Of a stretch of 64,000 nucleotides of DNA, positions 1 to 8,470 are shown in pieces (position 1 is the stretch's first letter; the number at the start of each line of letters is the position of its first letter). The DNA lies in NCBI RefSeq assembly GCF_002210285.1, contig NZ_MWQE01000001.1, positions 558,001 to 622,000 of the forward strand, written 5' to 3'. Under the pieces are notes generated by a model. The model had not been told where the DNA came from and searched no databases. It was given only the letters and a program-made list of their open reading frames with translations. The stretch comes from Fibrobacter sp. UWR2. GTDB taxonomy: Bacteria; Fibrobacterota; Fibrobacteria; Fibrobacterales; Fibrobacteraceae. Both the position numbers and the translations under genes were made by a program.

Positions 1-2115
1 GACTTGTGCGACAACACCTACTTTGATCAGTGGTATTCCGATGGAAACGGTTTTGCCAAGCGCAGTAACACGATTCTTGTGCTCCCGGCAGTAAACACGG
101 GTACGTCTTCGAAGAACATCTATTCCATTGACTACAACTACAGTAACGGTGGTTACTTCCCGCTCGATATCGTTGATACGACGACGCAGGTCCGTTCGGG
201 CATGGCGACCAAGGCGAATGGCGGCTGTACAACGGACCAGTGTGACCAGTGGGGCCCGCAGACATACTCCATCTTCTGCCCGCCGTACAAGTACGAATAC
301 GACTCTACCCAGACCGACATGATGGGTACCAACACGTTTAACCTGTGCCAGCGTTGGCTCGCTGCCGGTGGCCCGAGGGATCCGAACGCCGCTCTGAACG
401 CATTCCAGATGGGCTCTGATGTCGATGCTCGCCACTTGCGCAACTACGGCTTCACCATGATGGGCTACGCCAAGTTCAAGTACCATTCCAAGAACCAGGT
501 CAATGCCACCACAGGCCAGCCTGATCCGGAAATCTTCGAGTTCACGGGTGACGACGACATGTGGATCTTCGTGGACGGCGTGCTGGTGGTGGACCTCGGC
601 GGTACTCACCTTGCTACTCCGGGCCGTGTGGATATTTCCGTGCTTGCCAAGAATGGCCACGGCTGCTCGACCGACCCGATGCTTGGTGCTGCAGGCTATG
701 GCCTTCCGCCGCTTTCCGACCAGACCGCGACGGGCCAGAACTGCCAGTTGAAGCCTGATGGCTCTTGGGCCGACAACACCTGGCACCACTTGCACTTCTT
801 CTATGCTGACCGTCAGTCCGATGGTTCCAACATGTACATGCGTACGTCCCTTGCTGAAATTGCCCCGACCAAGTATGGTCAGCCGACGGTTACCGGTGCC
901 GAAGTGACCGTGACCGACGGTGTTGCGACGACAAGCCTTATCTTGAATACCGAACTCTCTGATGAGACCTTGGCTGCTATGATGGCCGGAGGCCAGAGCG
1001 AAACGGTTCCGTCCCTCGTTGTTACTCACTGCTCTAACTTCGATATCGCGTCGTCTTCTTGCTTGGCCTACGATACTTTGGGCCTGTACGTCAAGGACAT
1101 TCACTTCGTTATCGACAAGGGTGCCGACGGTATCGTTTACGACATCCAGGGTGTCGTGAAGGACAAGGCGGGTAACGAAGTTACCATCCAGTCGGGTGAC
1201 CAGATTGCGTTCAACTACCCGAACCAGGATCCGCTGAGCGAAACCTACAACGTCTGGACGCAGTCGATGACTTTCTACATTACCTCGAAGGCCGGCAAGG
1301 TTGTGGATGCCTTCCCGACGGAATGGGCTACGGCGACATTGCTCGTGAACCCGACGACGGTTATCGAGATGAAGGATACGACCCTTGTGCGTCCGGAATT
1401 CGACAACAAGACTCTCACCGACAAGGCTAGCAGCAATGGCGGAGACCTCGAACCTAATTCTACGGGTGAACTCCTGATTACGCCGCTTCCGGCTGCATTC
1501 ATTGACGGCGGTGACCAGAATACTTGGCTCAAAGATCACTGGACTGACATCACTGCTGCTGCAACGGGTGCAAATGGACATCCTGCTGGCGGTGTGAGCG
1601 ACAGGCTTTTCCCGGGTGTGATGATTGATGACGACAATCCCAATGGCGCCGTTTCCGCTCGTTGTTATGCCGATGCCGCTGGCACCGAAAGCTGCTCTAG
1701 CATTTCGTTCCGTACATCGCAGCCGTTCCAGGTTAACGTGCGTGTGTTCGACCACCTCGGCCACTTCATTGGCCAGTACACGGAAGGTGTTACCGATGTG
1801 ACGAAGTTCCAGACTATGATGAAGGCCCAGACTGTCCCCAATGCAACGTCGAACGTTTGTGTTGACGCTTCTACTGGTCAGTCGGCAGAAGTGACTGGTG
1901 TTGGTGAAATGATGGTCACGATCAAGATGTACCCGATTTCCCAGCAGGGTCGCAAGATTGCTACTGGCCCGTACATCTACCAGGTGTCCATTATTAAGGA
2001 ACACTATGTGTACTGTGCCTACATGGGTAACGGTGGCTTCCAGCTCGTTGACGCTCCGTACCAGAGAGCATCCCTTACCACGACGCGTGGCTACCGCCGT
2101 ACAACCAAGAAGTAA
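1..2115 (+). CDS. Fibro-slime domain surface protein, 5'-truncated
   Basis: The reading frame is already open at base 1, so the N-terminus and any signal peptide lie outside the window. Around residues 180-205 it carries the fibro-slime/PA14-like signature FTGDDDMWIFVDG followed by VVDLGGTH, then a WHHLHFFYADR strand typical of this domain, which is named from Fibrobacter. The C-terminal half looks like Ig/FlgD-type strands (NVRVFDHLGHFIGQY; GRKIATGPYIYQV) and ends in a basic tail (RGYRRTTKK), as in the large exported proteins further along. Many cysteines suggest an exported, disulfide-containing protein. A role in adhesion or surface slime is inferred from the family name and not shown here. 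Confidence 0.85.
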   Translation, partial: DLCDNTYFDQWYSDGNGFAKRSNTILVLPAVNTGTSSKNIYSIDYNYSNGGYFPLDIVDTTTQVRSGMATKANGGCTTDQCDQWGPQTYSIFCPPYKYEYDSTQTDMMGTNTFNLCQRWLAAGGPRDPNAALNAFQMGSDVDARHLRNYGFTMMGYAKFKYHSKNQVNATTGQPDPEIFEFTGDDDMWIFVDGVLVVDLGGTHLATPGRVDISVLAKNGHGCSTDPMLGAAGYGLPPLSDQTATGQNCQLKPDGSWADNTWHHLHFFYADRQSDGSNMYMRTSLAEIAPTKYGQPTVTGAEVTVTDGVATTSLILNTELSDETLAAMMAGGQSETVPSLVVTHCSNFDIASSSCLAYDTLGLYVKDIHFVIDKGADGIVYDIQGVVKDKAGNEVTIQSGDQIAFNYPNQDPLSETYNVWTQSMTFYITSKAGKVVDAFPTEWATATLLVNPTTVIEMKDTTLVRPEFDNKTLTDKASSNGGDLEPNSTGELLITPLPAAFIDGGDQNTWLKDHWTDITAAATGANGHPAGGVSDRLFPGVMIDDDNPNGAVSARCYADAAGTESCSSISFRTSQPFQVNVRVFDHLGHFIGQYTEGVTDVTKFQTMMKAQTVPNATSNVCVDASTGQSAEVTGVGEMMVTIKMYPISQQGRKIATGPYIYQVSIIKEHYVYCAYMGNGGFQLVDAPYQRASLTTTRGYRRTTKK

Positions 2116-2136
2116 GGCGACAAGCAAACTTTAAAA

Positions 2137-2164
2137 GGACCCGGCGAAAAACCGGGTTTCTTTT
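2137..2164 (+). terminator. Rho-independent terminator after the fibro-slime gene
   Basis: A 6-bp stem (ACCCGG/CCGGGT) around a CGAAAAA loop is followed by TTTCTTTT, 22 bases after the stop codon of the upstream gene. Confidence 0.8.
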
Positions 2165-2459
2165 ATATTATGTTGGCTACGTGCATGCCGAACACACTCA
2201 CACTATCACTTCGTTCCGGGGTTCTGTGGCGATCCGTTCGCGCTAGATGTTGAATAAATACTATGGTTTGCGCTCACTCTCGCAACAAGCTTCGACATGC
2301 TGCTCCGCCAAGAATAAGCGAGGGCTCCGGTAGAAAATGGCTTATCGCTTTTACGCTTGTATGAAATGAACTGCGGGAGGATGCCCTAGTGACTGTTAGT
2401 CCCTACGGGCTTCCTTTAAACTGCAGGACGAATAATAAACTGCTTTTTTAATGTTGGTT
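2165..2459. other. Intergenic stretch without a recognisable gene
   Basis: About 295 bases between the terminator of the fibro-slime gene and the 3' end of mtaB. I see no open frame with a ribosome binding site and no tRNA. An imperfect inverted repeat (AGGATGCCC near 2381, GGGCTTCCT near 2408) might serve as a weak 3' structure for the minus-strand operon, but it has no clear U-tract. Confidence 0.5.
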
Positions 2460-3809
2460 TTAAATGTTGGCTTCGCCGATGAGTGCGAACGGTTCTGCGC
2501 CAGTAATGCGTGCAGTAAGGCGTGTGCCTGCAGGGATGTCGCCCACGAGGGCTACCGGGCGGTAGGCCTCGTTCCGCGCGATGGAGGTGCCTGCGCGATG
2601 CCCGGGCTTTTCGACCACCACGTCACAGGTCTTGCCGACCCACGGGATATTGTTCCCGCGGGCTATCTTCTGGAAGGCTTCTGCCAGTATGGCGGAACGT
2701 TCGTGTTTGACGCTATCCGGTATGCGGAGGTTTGCATCGGCCTCCATCCGCGCGGCGCCCGTTCCGGGCCGGGCGACAAAGCGGGTGATGTTGCAGACCG
2801 TCGGGCGGGTTTCTTCAAGCAGCCGCAGTGTTTTGCGGAAGTCGCTGTCCGTTTCGCCGGGGTAGCCTACAATCAGGTCGGTACTGAGGGTCGCTAGCGG
2901 GAATCGCGTGTTGAATTCTTCGGCGAGGTGGCGGAAGTCGCTTGCGGTGTGCCTCCGGTTCATCGCCTTCAGGACATTGTCGCTCCCGCTCTGTACGGGA
3001 ATGTGGATGAACTTGTAGAGGCGATTGTCCTGGAAGCATTCGAGCAAGGAGTCTGCGTAACCGAATAGGTGCCGCGGGTTACCCATGCCTAGGCGAATCC
3101 GGTAGTTGCCGGGAACATGCGCAAGAATGCCTTGAGTGAGGATGGCGAGGTCTGTGCCGATATCGAACCCGTAGCAGGCACAGTCCTGGCCGGTAAGCTG
3201 TATTTCGGTGCAACCGTCTGCGACGAGGTCGCGGACCTGCTGTTCTATGACTTCGGGTGCAAAGCTCCTGAGACGCCCCTTCACGAGGTGCGTGCTACAG
3301 AAGGCGCAGGCATCGAGGCAGCCCTCCTCGATGTTCACGATGCCTACATAGGGCGATTCGCGCAGAGTACTTGACTTTGTAGGCCTGGATTCTTCGTGCT
3401 CCGCACTCAGAATGACGTTTGCTGCGTTGTCCTGTGGCCTCGGAATGGCGATGTCGGCGAGGCTTGTGAACTTGACTTGCGGTGCGATTTTCAGGGCTTC
3501 TTCGCGGAAGTCCTTCGGTGCGCAACCCGTGATGAACAACGGCACATCTGGGAACATCTCGAACGCAGTACGTAGCAACTTCAGTGCGCCCGCGTTTCCC
3601 TTGACGGTACAGACGTTCAGGTAGATGGCGTCCGGCATATCCTGTAAAGCAGGAGCGCGTTTTGTGGCATCTTGAACGCCGGGTAGATGGAAGATTACAT
3701 GGCAATTCGGGTGCCCTGCAGAAAGAGCGCGTGCGATGCGTTCCCCGTCCCCGAAGTTTGCTGCACACCCCTGGCTGATTACGGCAAATACCGGACTTTC
3801 GGAGATCAT
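2460..3809 (-). CDS. mtaB: tRNA t6A37 methylthiotransferase, MiaB/MtaB family (radical SAM)
   Basis: Predicted to convert N6-threonylcarbamoyladenosine at tRNA position 37 to its 2-methylthio form in the cytoplasm. The 449 residues have the family layout: an N-terminal UPF0004 domain with the three cluster cysteines (C15 in SQGCAAN, C67 in NVCTV, C96 in TGCAP), a radical SAM core with CLDACAFC (C164, C168, C171), and a C-terminal TRAM-like region. The N-terminus reads closer to the CDKAL1/archaeal-type MtaB than to MiaB, so t6A is the more likely substrate, but this is an inference. The start codon overlaps the stop of the upstream SpoIID-like gene by four bases (ATGA), so the two are translationally coupled. 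Confidence 0.85.
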   Translation of the reverse strand: MISESPVFAVISQGCAANFGDGERIARALSAGHPNCHVIFHLPGVQDATKRAPALQDMPDAIYLNVCTVKGNAGALKLLRTAFEMFPDVPLFITGCAPKDFREEALKIAPQVKFTSLADIAIPRPQDNAANVILSAEHEESRPTKSSTLRESPYVGIVNIEEGCLDACAFCSTHLVKGRLRSFAPEVIEQQVRDLVADGCTEIQLTGQDCACYGFDIGTDLAILTQGILAHVPGNYRIRLGMGNPRHLFGYADSLLECFQDNRLYKFIHIPVQSGSDNVLKAMNRRHTASDFRHLAEEFNTRFPLATLSTDLIVGYPGETDSDFRKTLRLLEETRPTVCNITRFVARPGTGAARMEADANLRIPDSVKHERSAILAEAFQKIARGNNIPWVGKTCDVVVEKPGHRAGTSIARNEAYRPVALVGDIPAGTRLTARITGAEPFALIGEANI

Positions 3810-5236
3810 TTCTCGAACCGCTCCAGCGTGATTCCGGGGTAATAGTGCGTAAGGATTGTCGCGAAGTCCTGGCCTGCGGCGCTACGGCCGCGTACACCCA
3901 TCTGGCACATGCCGACTCCGTGCCCGAAGCCTTTGCCGGTGATTATCCATTCGCTTTTCTTGTTTGCAATCCTGAAAAAGGATGACGGAAGGATGGCCCC
4001 GTTCTTCTTGAAAAGCCAGCGGACTTTGTCGCCCTTGACATCAAACTTACCTTTGTCCGTGTCGACGACGAGCGTTAAGATTCTGCCGCTCGCGAGAGTG
4101 TCCTTGACAGTAATGTTCTTAATCCTCTTGAAGTCTGGGGCTTTTGCCTTTGCTTCTTTTGCGTTCTTCTTTACAAGCGATTCCAGTTCCTTTTCGCCGA
4201 ACTTGCGTTCCCACTTGCTGTAGCTCGATTCGCTGCACCACGGCGTTCCGTCTTTGCGCAGGTCGGGCTTGCTTTGCAGGTAGGGCAGGTTGGGGCGTTC
4301 CCAGGTAGCAAGCGTTTCCGTTTCGCCCCCGCAGGTGGAATGGTAGTAGGCGATGATGAATTCGCCGTTGTAGGTCATCACGATTCCGGCGGTCGCCTTC
4401 ACGGCACTGTCGGTGAGCGGGGTTGCGCTCTGCAGGCCTTTGTACACTTGGTCCTTGGTGTCGGCGTAAACGTCGAACCCCATGGATTCGCGACTGCCGA
4501 AATGCTTGTAGGCGTACGTGCGTGCGGCAATTGCCTGCGATTCGAGCGCGCTAAAGCGGCTGCTGTCGAGCTTGCCTATTTCGTAAGGCACGACTCCGCG
4601 CAGGTAGTCTTCTACGTCGACCACGTTCACTGCGTTTATGAGCCCCTTGCTTGCGCTTACGTAGAAGTGCCCGGGGTAGCAGGCGATGGCAAGTTCCTTT
4701 TTAGTCGGCGCGATGGAAATGCAGTTCCCTTCTCCGTAGATTTCCTTGTTGTCGAGCGTGACGGAGTTTTCCTTGCCCTGGAATTTTACCATGTTGCCCG
4801 ATGGCGTCATGTGTATGGTCTCGCCTTCGAGTTTCAGGTAGAGTTCCTTTACGCCGATGTACACGCCTACTTGCAGGGGGCGGTTCAGGTCTTCGGGAAT
4901 TTTCTTCGGGACGATTTTTCCGCTGCTGTTCGAGGCGCCTTTGCCGTCGGAGACGCTTGAAGCCTCGATGGGCGCGAAGTTTACGGGGCCGTCGTAATCC
5001 GATTGCTCCGGCACATTTTTCGCCGGCACATCTTTAGACACATCTTTAGAAATATCTTTAGCCGCATTTTTCGCCGGCACATCTTTAGCCGCTTCTTTAG
5101 AAGTGTCTTTAGGAGCCTCTTTAGGTGTGGGGAGATCCGGCAGCTCGAAATCATCTTCGGCAGCAAACGCATTAACCGCGTTTGGCGCGAACGAGGCGAA
5201 AATGGATATCGCGATGATGGACCGGAGCGTAAGCAC
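3806..5236 (-). CDS. SpoIID/LytB-domain exported protein (amidase-enhancer-like)
   Basis: A 476-residue exported protein with an N-terminal signal peptide (LRSIIAISIFASFAPNAVNAFA). It is followed by a lysine/aspartate/proline-rich linker of roughly 4-residue repeats (KDVP, AKDI, SKDV) at about residues 40-75. The rest is a SpoIID-like domain: ESQAIAARTYAYKHF, the conserved YHSTCGGETE segment, and the C-terminal GFGHGVGMCQMGVRG. Family members act on peptidoglycan, either by enhancing amidases or as lytic transglycosylases. This organism shows no other sporulation genes here, so a cell-wall role in division or growth is more likely. It is the second-last gene of the long minus-strand run and overlaps mtaB. 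Confidence 0.85.
   Translation of the reverse strand: MLTLRSIIAISIFASFAPNAVNAFAAEDDFELPDLPTPKEAPKDTSKEAAKDVPAKNAAKDISKDVSKDVPAKNVPEQSDYDGPVNFAPIEASSVSDGKGASNSSGKIVPKKIPEDLNRPLQVGVYIGVKELYLKLEGETIHMTPSGNMVKFQGKENSVTLDNKEIYGEGNCISIAPTKKELAIACYPGHFYVSASKGLINAVNVVDVEDYLRGVVPYEIGKLDSSRFSALESQAIAARTYAYKHFGSRESMGFDVYADTKDQVYKGLQSATPLTDSAVKATAGIVMTYNGEFIIAYYHSTCGGETETLATWERPNLPYLQSKPDLRKDGTPWCSESSYSKWERKFGEKELESLVKKNAKEAKAKAPDFKRIKNITVKDTLASGRILTLVVDTDKGKFDVKGDKVRWLFKKNGAILPSSFFRIANKKSEWIITGKGFGHGVGMCQMGVRGRSAAGQDFATILTHYYPGITLERFEK
5011..5124. repeat. In-gene 12-bp repeats encoding a KDxx linker
   Basis: Imperfect 12-base units built on CATCTTTAGA (plus strand) recur through this stretch of the SpoIID-like gene and encode the charged four-residue repeats of its linker. 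Such a tract can expand or contract in frame. Confidence 0.75.
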
Positions 5237-5254
5237 GTGTACTCCGGAGTACTT

Positions 5255-5794
5255 TTATTTCTTCTTCAGCTTCGCCTGGGTCTCTTTCGCCATCTTGCGA
5301 AGCTTGGACTGGTTCATCGTGCGGTCTGCCGTAGAAATCTTGTCGACGAACAGGTCGCCGTTCAGGTGATCCGTCTCGTGCTGGATGCAGCGGGCAAAGA
5401 GCCCTTCGCAGTTATGGATTTCTTGCGGCTCGCCGTTGATGTCGAAAAAGCGGACGCACACCTTGTCGGGGCGTACCACGTTGCAGAAGATGTCCGGAAG
5501 CGAGAGGCAGCCTTCGTCGTAGTCCGTGGGCTTCGCGTCTTCTTCTGCTTCCCATTCCGGGTTGAACATGATATAGGGGCGCGGGTCCTCCTCGCCGGGG
5601 ATGGCCGTGTCGATGACCACGAGGCGGATGTTCCTGCCTATCTGCGGGGCGGCAAGGCCGCAGCCCGGCGCGTCGTACATGGTTTCAAGCATGTCCTGTG
5701 CCAGCTGGCGCAGTTCCGGAGTGATTTCGGTAATCGGCTCGCTCTTCTTGCGGAGCACCGGGTCACCGTAAATGCGGATAGGGAGAATCGCCAT
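5255..5794 (-). CDS. def: Peptide deformylase
   Basis: Removes the formyl group from the N-terminal methionine of new proteins in the cytoplasm. All three signature motifs of the family are present in 179 residues: GCGLAAPQ (44-51), EGCLSLP (94-100, metal ligand C96) and QHETDH (138-143, metal ligands H139 and H143 with catalytic E140). The length is normal for a bacterial deformylase. The gene sits 22 bases after yajC and 18 bases before the SpoIID-like gene, in the same direction, so it is probably co-transcribed with them. Confidence 0.97.
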   Translation of the reverse strand: MAILPIRIYGDPVLRKKSEPITEITPELRQLAQDMLETMYDAPGCGLAAPQIGRNIRLVVIDTAIPGEEDPRPYIMFNPEWEAEEDAKPTDYDEGCLSLPDIFCNVVRPDKVCVRFFDINGEPQEIHNCEGLFARCIQHETDHLNGDLFVDKISTADRTMNQSKLRKMAKETQAKLKKK

Positions 5795-5816
5795 TTATCT
5801 TGTTCCTTGTCGCGGA

Positions 5817-6185
5817 TTACTTCTTCTCTTCGGTCTCGGCGTTCATCACGCGGACGATGGCAGACTTGTCGAAGTCGATAAACGTAGTGGAACCCGTGCG
5901 GACGGTAATGATGTTCGAATTGTCTTCGATGGAGGTGATGGTTCCGATGATGCCGGCCGTGGTGATAATCTTGTCACCCTTCTTGAGGGCCTTGCGCATT
6001 TCTTCCATCTTCTTCCTTTCCTTGCTCTGCGGGCGGATGAAGAAGAGCCACATCACGACGAACAGGAGGATAATGGGAAGGAATCCCGTGATGCCGCCAC
6101 CGGGCTGCTGTTCGGCGGATTCTGCGGCTTCCTGTGCGAAAGCGGCGATGGAGGAAAGGGTCACGAGGAGTGCGGAAAGTTTCAT
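5817..6185 (-). CDS. yajC: Preprotein translocase subunit YajC
   Basis: A small accessory subunit of the Sec translocon in the inner membrane. The 122 residues begin with a signal-like segment (KLSALLVTLSSIAAFAQ). A single membrane span ends in the family signature FFIRPQSKERKKMEEM, followed by the usual KKGDKIITTAGIIGTI strand region. A TTTTCTATATTT motif about 40 bases upstream may be its own promoter, besides read-through from the upstream regulators. Confidence 0.95.
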   Translation of the reverse strand: MKLSALLVTLSSIAAFAQEAAESAEQQPGGGITGFLPIILLFVVMWLFFIRPQSKERKKMEEMRKALKKGDKIITTAGIIGTITSIEDNSNIITVRTGSTTFIDFDKSAIVRVMNAETEEKK

Positions 6186-6224
6186 GTTAGGCCTTATTTT
6201 AAGGTGAATGTTTATTTCGTGCGT

Positions 6225-6236
6225 AAATATAGAAAA
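6225..6236 (-). promoter_or_regulatory. Candidate -10 promoter element for yajC
   Basis: The minus strand reads TTTTCTATATTT, ending about 40 bases before the yajC start. The same motif recurs upstream of several other genes in the window. No convincing -35 box is seen. Confidence 0.4.
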
Positions 6237-6240
6237 TCCG

Positions 6241-7170
6241 CTATACGAGTTTCTTGTCTAGTAGCGGGAAAATGCGGTTCAGTTCGAGCAGGTCGAGTAT
6301 CCTGTCGAAGTCGCCAGATATGCTCTCGATGGAGTCGAGGCTGGAATTCTCGTTGAAGGCAGGTTCGGACTGCAGCATGCCGCTTTGCAGGAGTGGTGCG
6401 AGCGTACGCATGGAAAGCGTGCTCCCGAACATGGTCTTCTTTGCCTGCTGTTGGAAAAGTTCCTTGCTGACTGTGGCGTGCCCGCTCTTGATCGAAATGC
6501 CGTTCTCGCTTACGGCCTTTACGAAGGAGGTGAGTACGAGCTGTTCCGTGATAGAGAGTATATTGGGTGATACCTGCTTATTGATTGCCCGGTAACGGAG
6601 TGCCTCGTACAGGAGCGGGATAATCTGCAGGTTCGATACGCGTACGGTTTCGCCTTCGATTTTGAGTATGCCGAATTCCTCGAGCAACTGTAGGAGTCTC
6701 TCGGTTTCGGAAAATTCTGTGTTGTCCAGCATGAGCATCTTTTTCTGGAGGAGAGCGAGCGTTATGTTGTCTGAACCGCTTGCCTCGAGATGCTTGCTGA
6801 ATAGGAACAGCAGTGCGGGAAGGGCCTGCACTATCTTGCTCTTTTTCTGGTTTTCTTCGGCGATATGGCAGTGGTTTGCGAGGAACGAAAGCGTCGACTG
6901 GAACCAGCCCGGCTTGAGTTCGAGTTCGCGCTGGAGCGCCGACTGCTCGATGAAGATGACTTCGCTGTTCTCTGCAGCGCGCAGGGTGTATTCCCTGGGC
7001 TTGCTTTCGAGCAGGCTGAATTCCCCGATGATGGAACCTGGCCCGAAATTGCGCCAGTGCCTCTGGCGCAGTTGCTTGGACATGCCGACCAGCATGCCCG
7101 ACTTGACTACGACGAGGCTTGTACCCTTGTCGCCTTCGAGGAACAGGTATTCGCCTTCTCGGACTTGCAT
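6241..7170 (-). CDS. Cyclic-nucleotide-binding-domain protein (second of a tandem pair)
   Basis: A 309-residue protein whose first ~110 residues form a cNMP-binding fold (EGEYLFLEGDKGTSLVVVKSG, then GPGSIIGEFSLLE and RAAENSEVIFIE). The remaining ~200 residues are mostly helical, with no helix-turn-helix that I can name. The phosphate-binding cassette is not a canonical CRP-type RxA motif, so whether cAMP or another ligand binds is open. Its start overlaps the stop of the upstream paralogue by one base (TGATG), so the two are probably made in fixed proportion. A regulatory role is inferred. Confidence 0.75.
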   Translation of the reverse strand: MQVREGEYLFLEGDKGTSLVVVKSGMLVGMSKQLRQRHWRNFGPGSIIGEFSLLESKPREYTLRAAENSEVIFIEQSALQRELELKPGWFQSTLSFLANHCHIAEENQKKSKIVQALPALLFLFSKHLEASGSDNITLALLQKKMLMLDNTEFSETERLLQLLEEFGILKIEGETVRVSNLQIIPLLYEALRYRAINKQVSPNILSITEQLVLTSFVKAVSENGISIKSGHATVSKELFQQQAKKTMFGSTLSMRTLAPLLQSGMLQSEPAFNENSSLDSIESISGDFDRILDLLELNRIFPLLDKKLV

Positions 7171-8081
7171 CAGACGGCCCCCCTCAGGTTAGAGTCGTAG
7201 CGCAGCGCTGTAAGGAAGTATTCGATCTTCTTCATGTCCACGTGGAACTTGTTCGAGAGTCCCTGCTTGAAGCATCCGAGATCCTGCAGCGTAATCCACT
7301 GGGCCACGTCGATGGGCAGTTCGCGTTCGTTCAGGAGGCGAATCCATTCGGGAGCTTCCATCTCGACGCCTTCCTTTAGCGTGGTAAGGTGCACCAGGAT
7401 GCGCTTTTGCGGGAGGCTCAGGCGGAGCGGTTCCCATACGAGCCCTTCTTCGCGGGCGTACAGGTAGTCCGAATAGATCTGCAGGAGCATGGCGTTGTGG
7501 ACGACCAGCTGGAGCGTGTCACCTTCCTTTATGAGCCCGATGAAGTTGCGGCGCAGGAGTGCCTTGAGGTCGGCTTTGATGGTCACGGGCGGGATGCGGG
7601 TGAGCCAGTTGAATTCGCGGGTGAGCGTGTCGACGGGGTACTTCACGCCCGAGTCGAGATGTGCGCAGTATTCCGCGAGACTCATCAGTGTGTTCTCTAC
7701 GGGGGTCTTGCGTGCGGATTCCTTGTGCAGGCGCGTGTTGACGGAAAGGCTCCGGATGATGGCGAGCAGCCAGAGGGGGATATTCTTGAGTTCGGATTCC
7801 AGGCATTCCTCAGAAATGATGGTGACCGTGGAATCCTCGGCCGCCTCAATGGTGTAGCGGAATGGCTCGTTTTCGAAGAGGGAGGCTACGCCGACGATGT
7901 CGCCCGCGTGCATGTGGAACTTGATATCGCGCATGCCACCCGACTTGTCGACGGCGACAAGTTCACCTTCGTCCAGGATGACCAGTTCGCGGTTGCCTGA
8001 GTCCGGAGAGTATACAACAAAACCCGCCTTCACGCGGGAGCGCGTGGGCGGGATAACTTGCTGTCGGGAATTCCCGTTCAT
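7170..8081 (-). CDS. Cyclic-nucleotide-binding-domain protein (first of a tandem pair)
   Basis: A 303-residue paralogue of the next gene. The N-terminal ~120 residues read as a cNMP-binding domain (ELVILDEGELVAVDKSGG, HAGDIVGVASLFENEPF, IEAAEDSTVTIISEE). The C-terminal part contains a possible winged-helix-like region (LTREFNWLTRIPPVTIKADL) but no motif strong enough to call DNA binding. It follows rplS by 25 bases in the same direction, placing a putative nucleotide-responsive regulator in the ribosomal/tRNA-modification operon. Confidence 0.75.
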   Translation of the reverse strand: MNGNSRQQVIPPTRSRVKAGFVVYSPDSGNRELVILDEGELVAVDKSGGMRDIKFHMHAGDIVGVASLFENEPFRYTIEAAEDSTVTIISEECLESELKNIPLWLLAIIRSLSVNTRLHKESARKTPVENTLMSLAEYCAHLDSGVKYPVDTLTREFNWLTRIPPVTIKADLKALLRRNFIGLIKEGDTLQLVVHNAMLLQIYSDYLYAREEGLVWEPLRLSLPQKRILVHLTTLKEGVEMEAPEWIRLLNERELPIDVAQWITLQDLGCFKQGLSNKFHVDMKKIEYFLTALRYDSNLRGAV

Positions 8082-8106
8082 CGGGAAAAGACCCTTTGAA
8101 GCCTAA

Positions 8107-8454
8107 TTAGGCTTCGCGTTCTTCGATACGGGCAGCCTTGCCGCGGAGGTTGCGCATGTAGTAGATGCGAGACTGGCGGACCTTACCGGCGCGGTCGAGA
8201 ACGATGGAGTCGATACGGGGGCTGTTCACCGGGAAGATGCGTTCGACGGCAACGGAGCCGGACATCTTGCGGACGGTGAGCGTCTTGGAAACGCCCGAGT
8301 TCTTGAGCTGGATGACAACACCCTTGAACGGCTGGATACGTTCCTTGGTGCCTTCAATGACCTTGACGTTGACAGTGACGGTATCGCCAGCGCGGAAGGC
8401 GGGCACGTCGGACTTAACGTTTTCGCTATGGATAGCTTCGATGTTCAGGGACAT
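8107..8454 (-). CDS. rplS: 50S ribosomal protein L19
   Basis: A structural protein of the large ribosomal subunit near the subunit interface. The 115 residues show the L19 pattern: PAFRAGDTVTVNVKV near the N-terminus, ERIQPFKGVVI, the KMSGSVAVERIFPVNSP segment and the basic end RQSRIYYMRNLRGKAARI. It follows trmD by 16 bases, the classical rpsP-rimM-trmD-rplS order. Confidence 0.98.
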   Translation of the reverse strand: MSLNIEAIHSENVKSDVPAFRAGDTVTVNVKVIEGTKERIQPFKGVVIQLKNSGVSKTLTVRKMSGSVAVERIFPVNSPRIDSIVLDRAGKVRQSRIYYMRNLRGKAARIEEREA

Positions 8455-8470
8455 AATGTGTACCTCTTAA

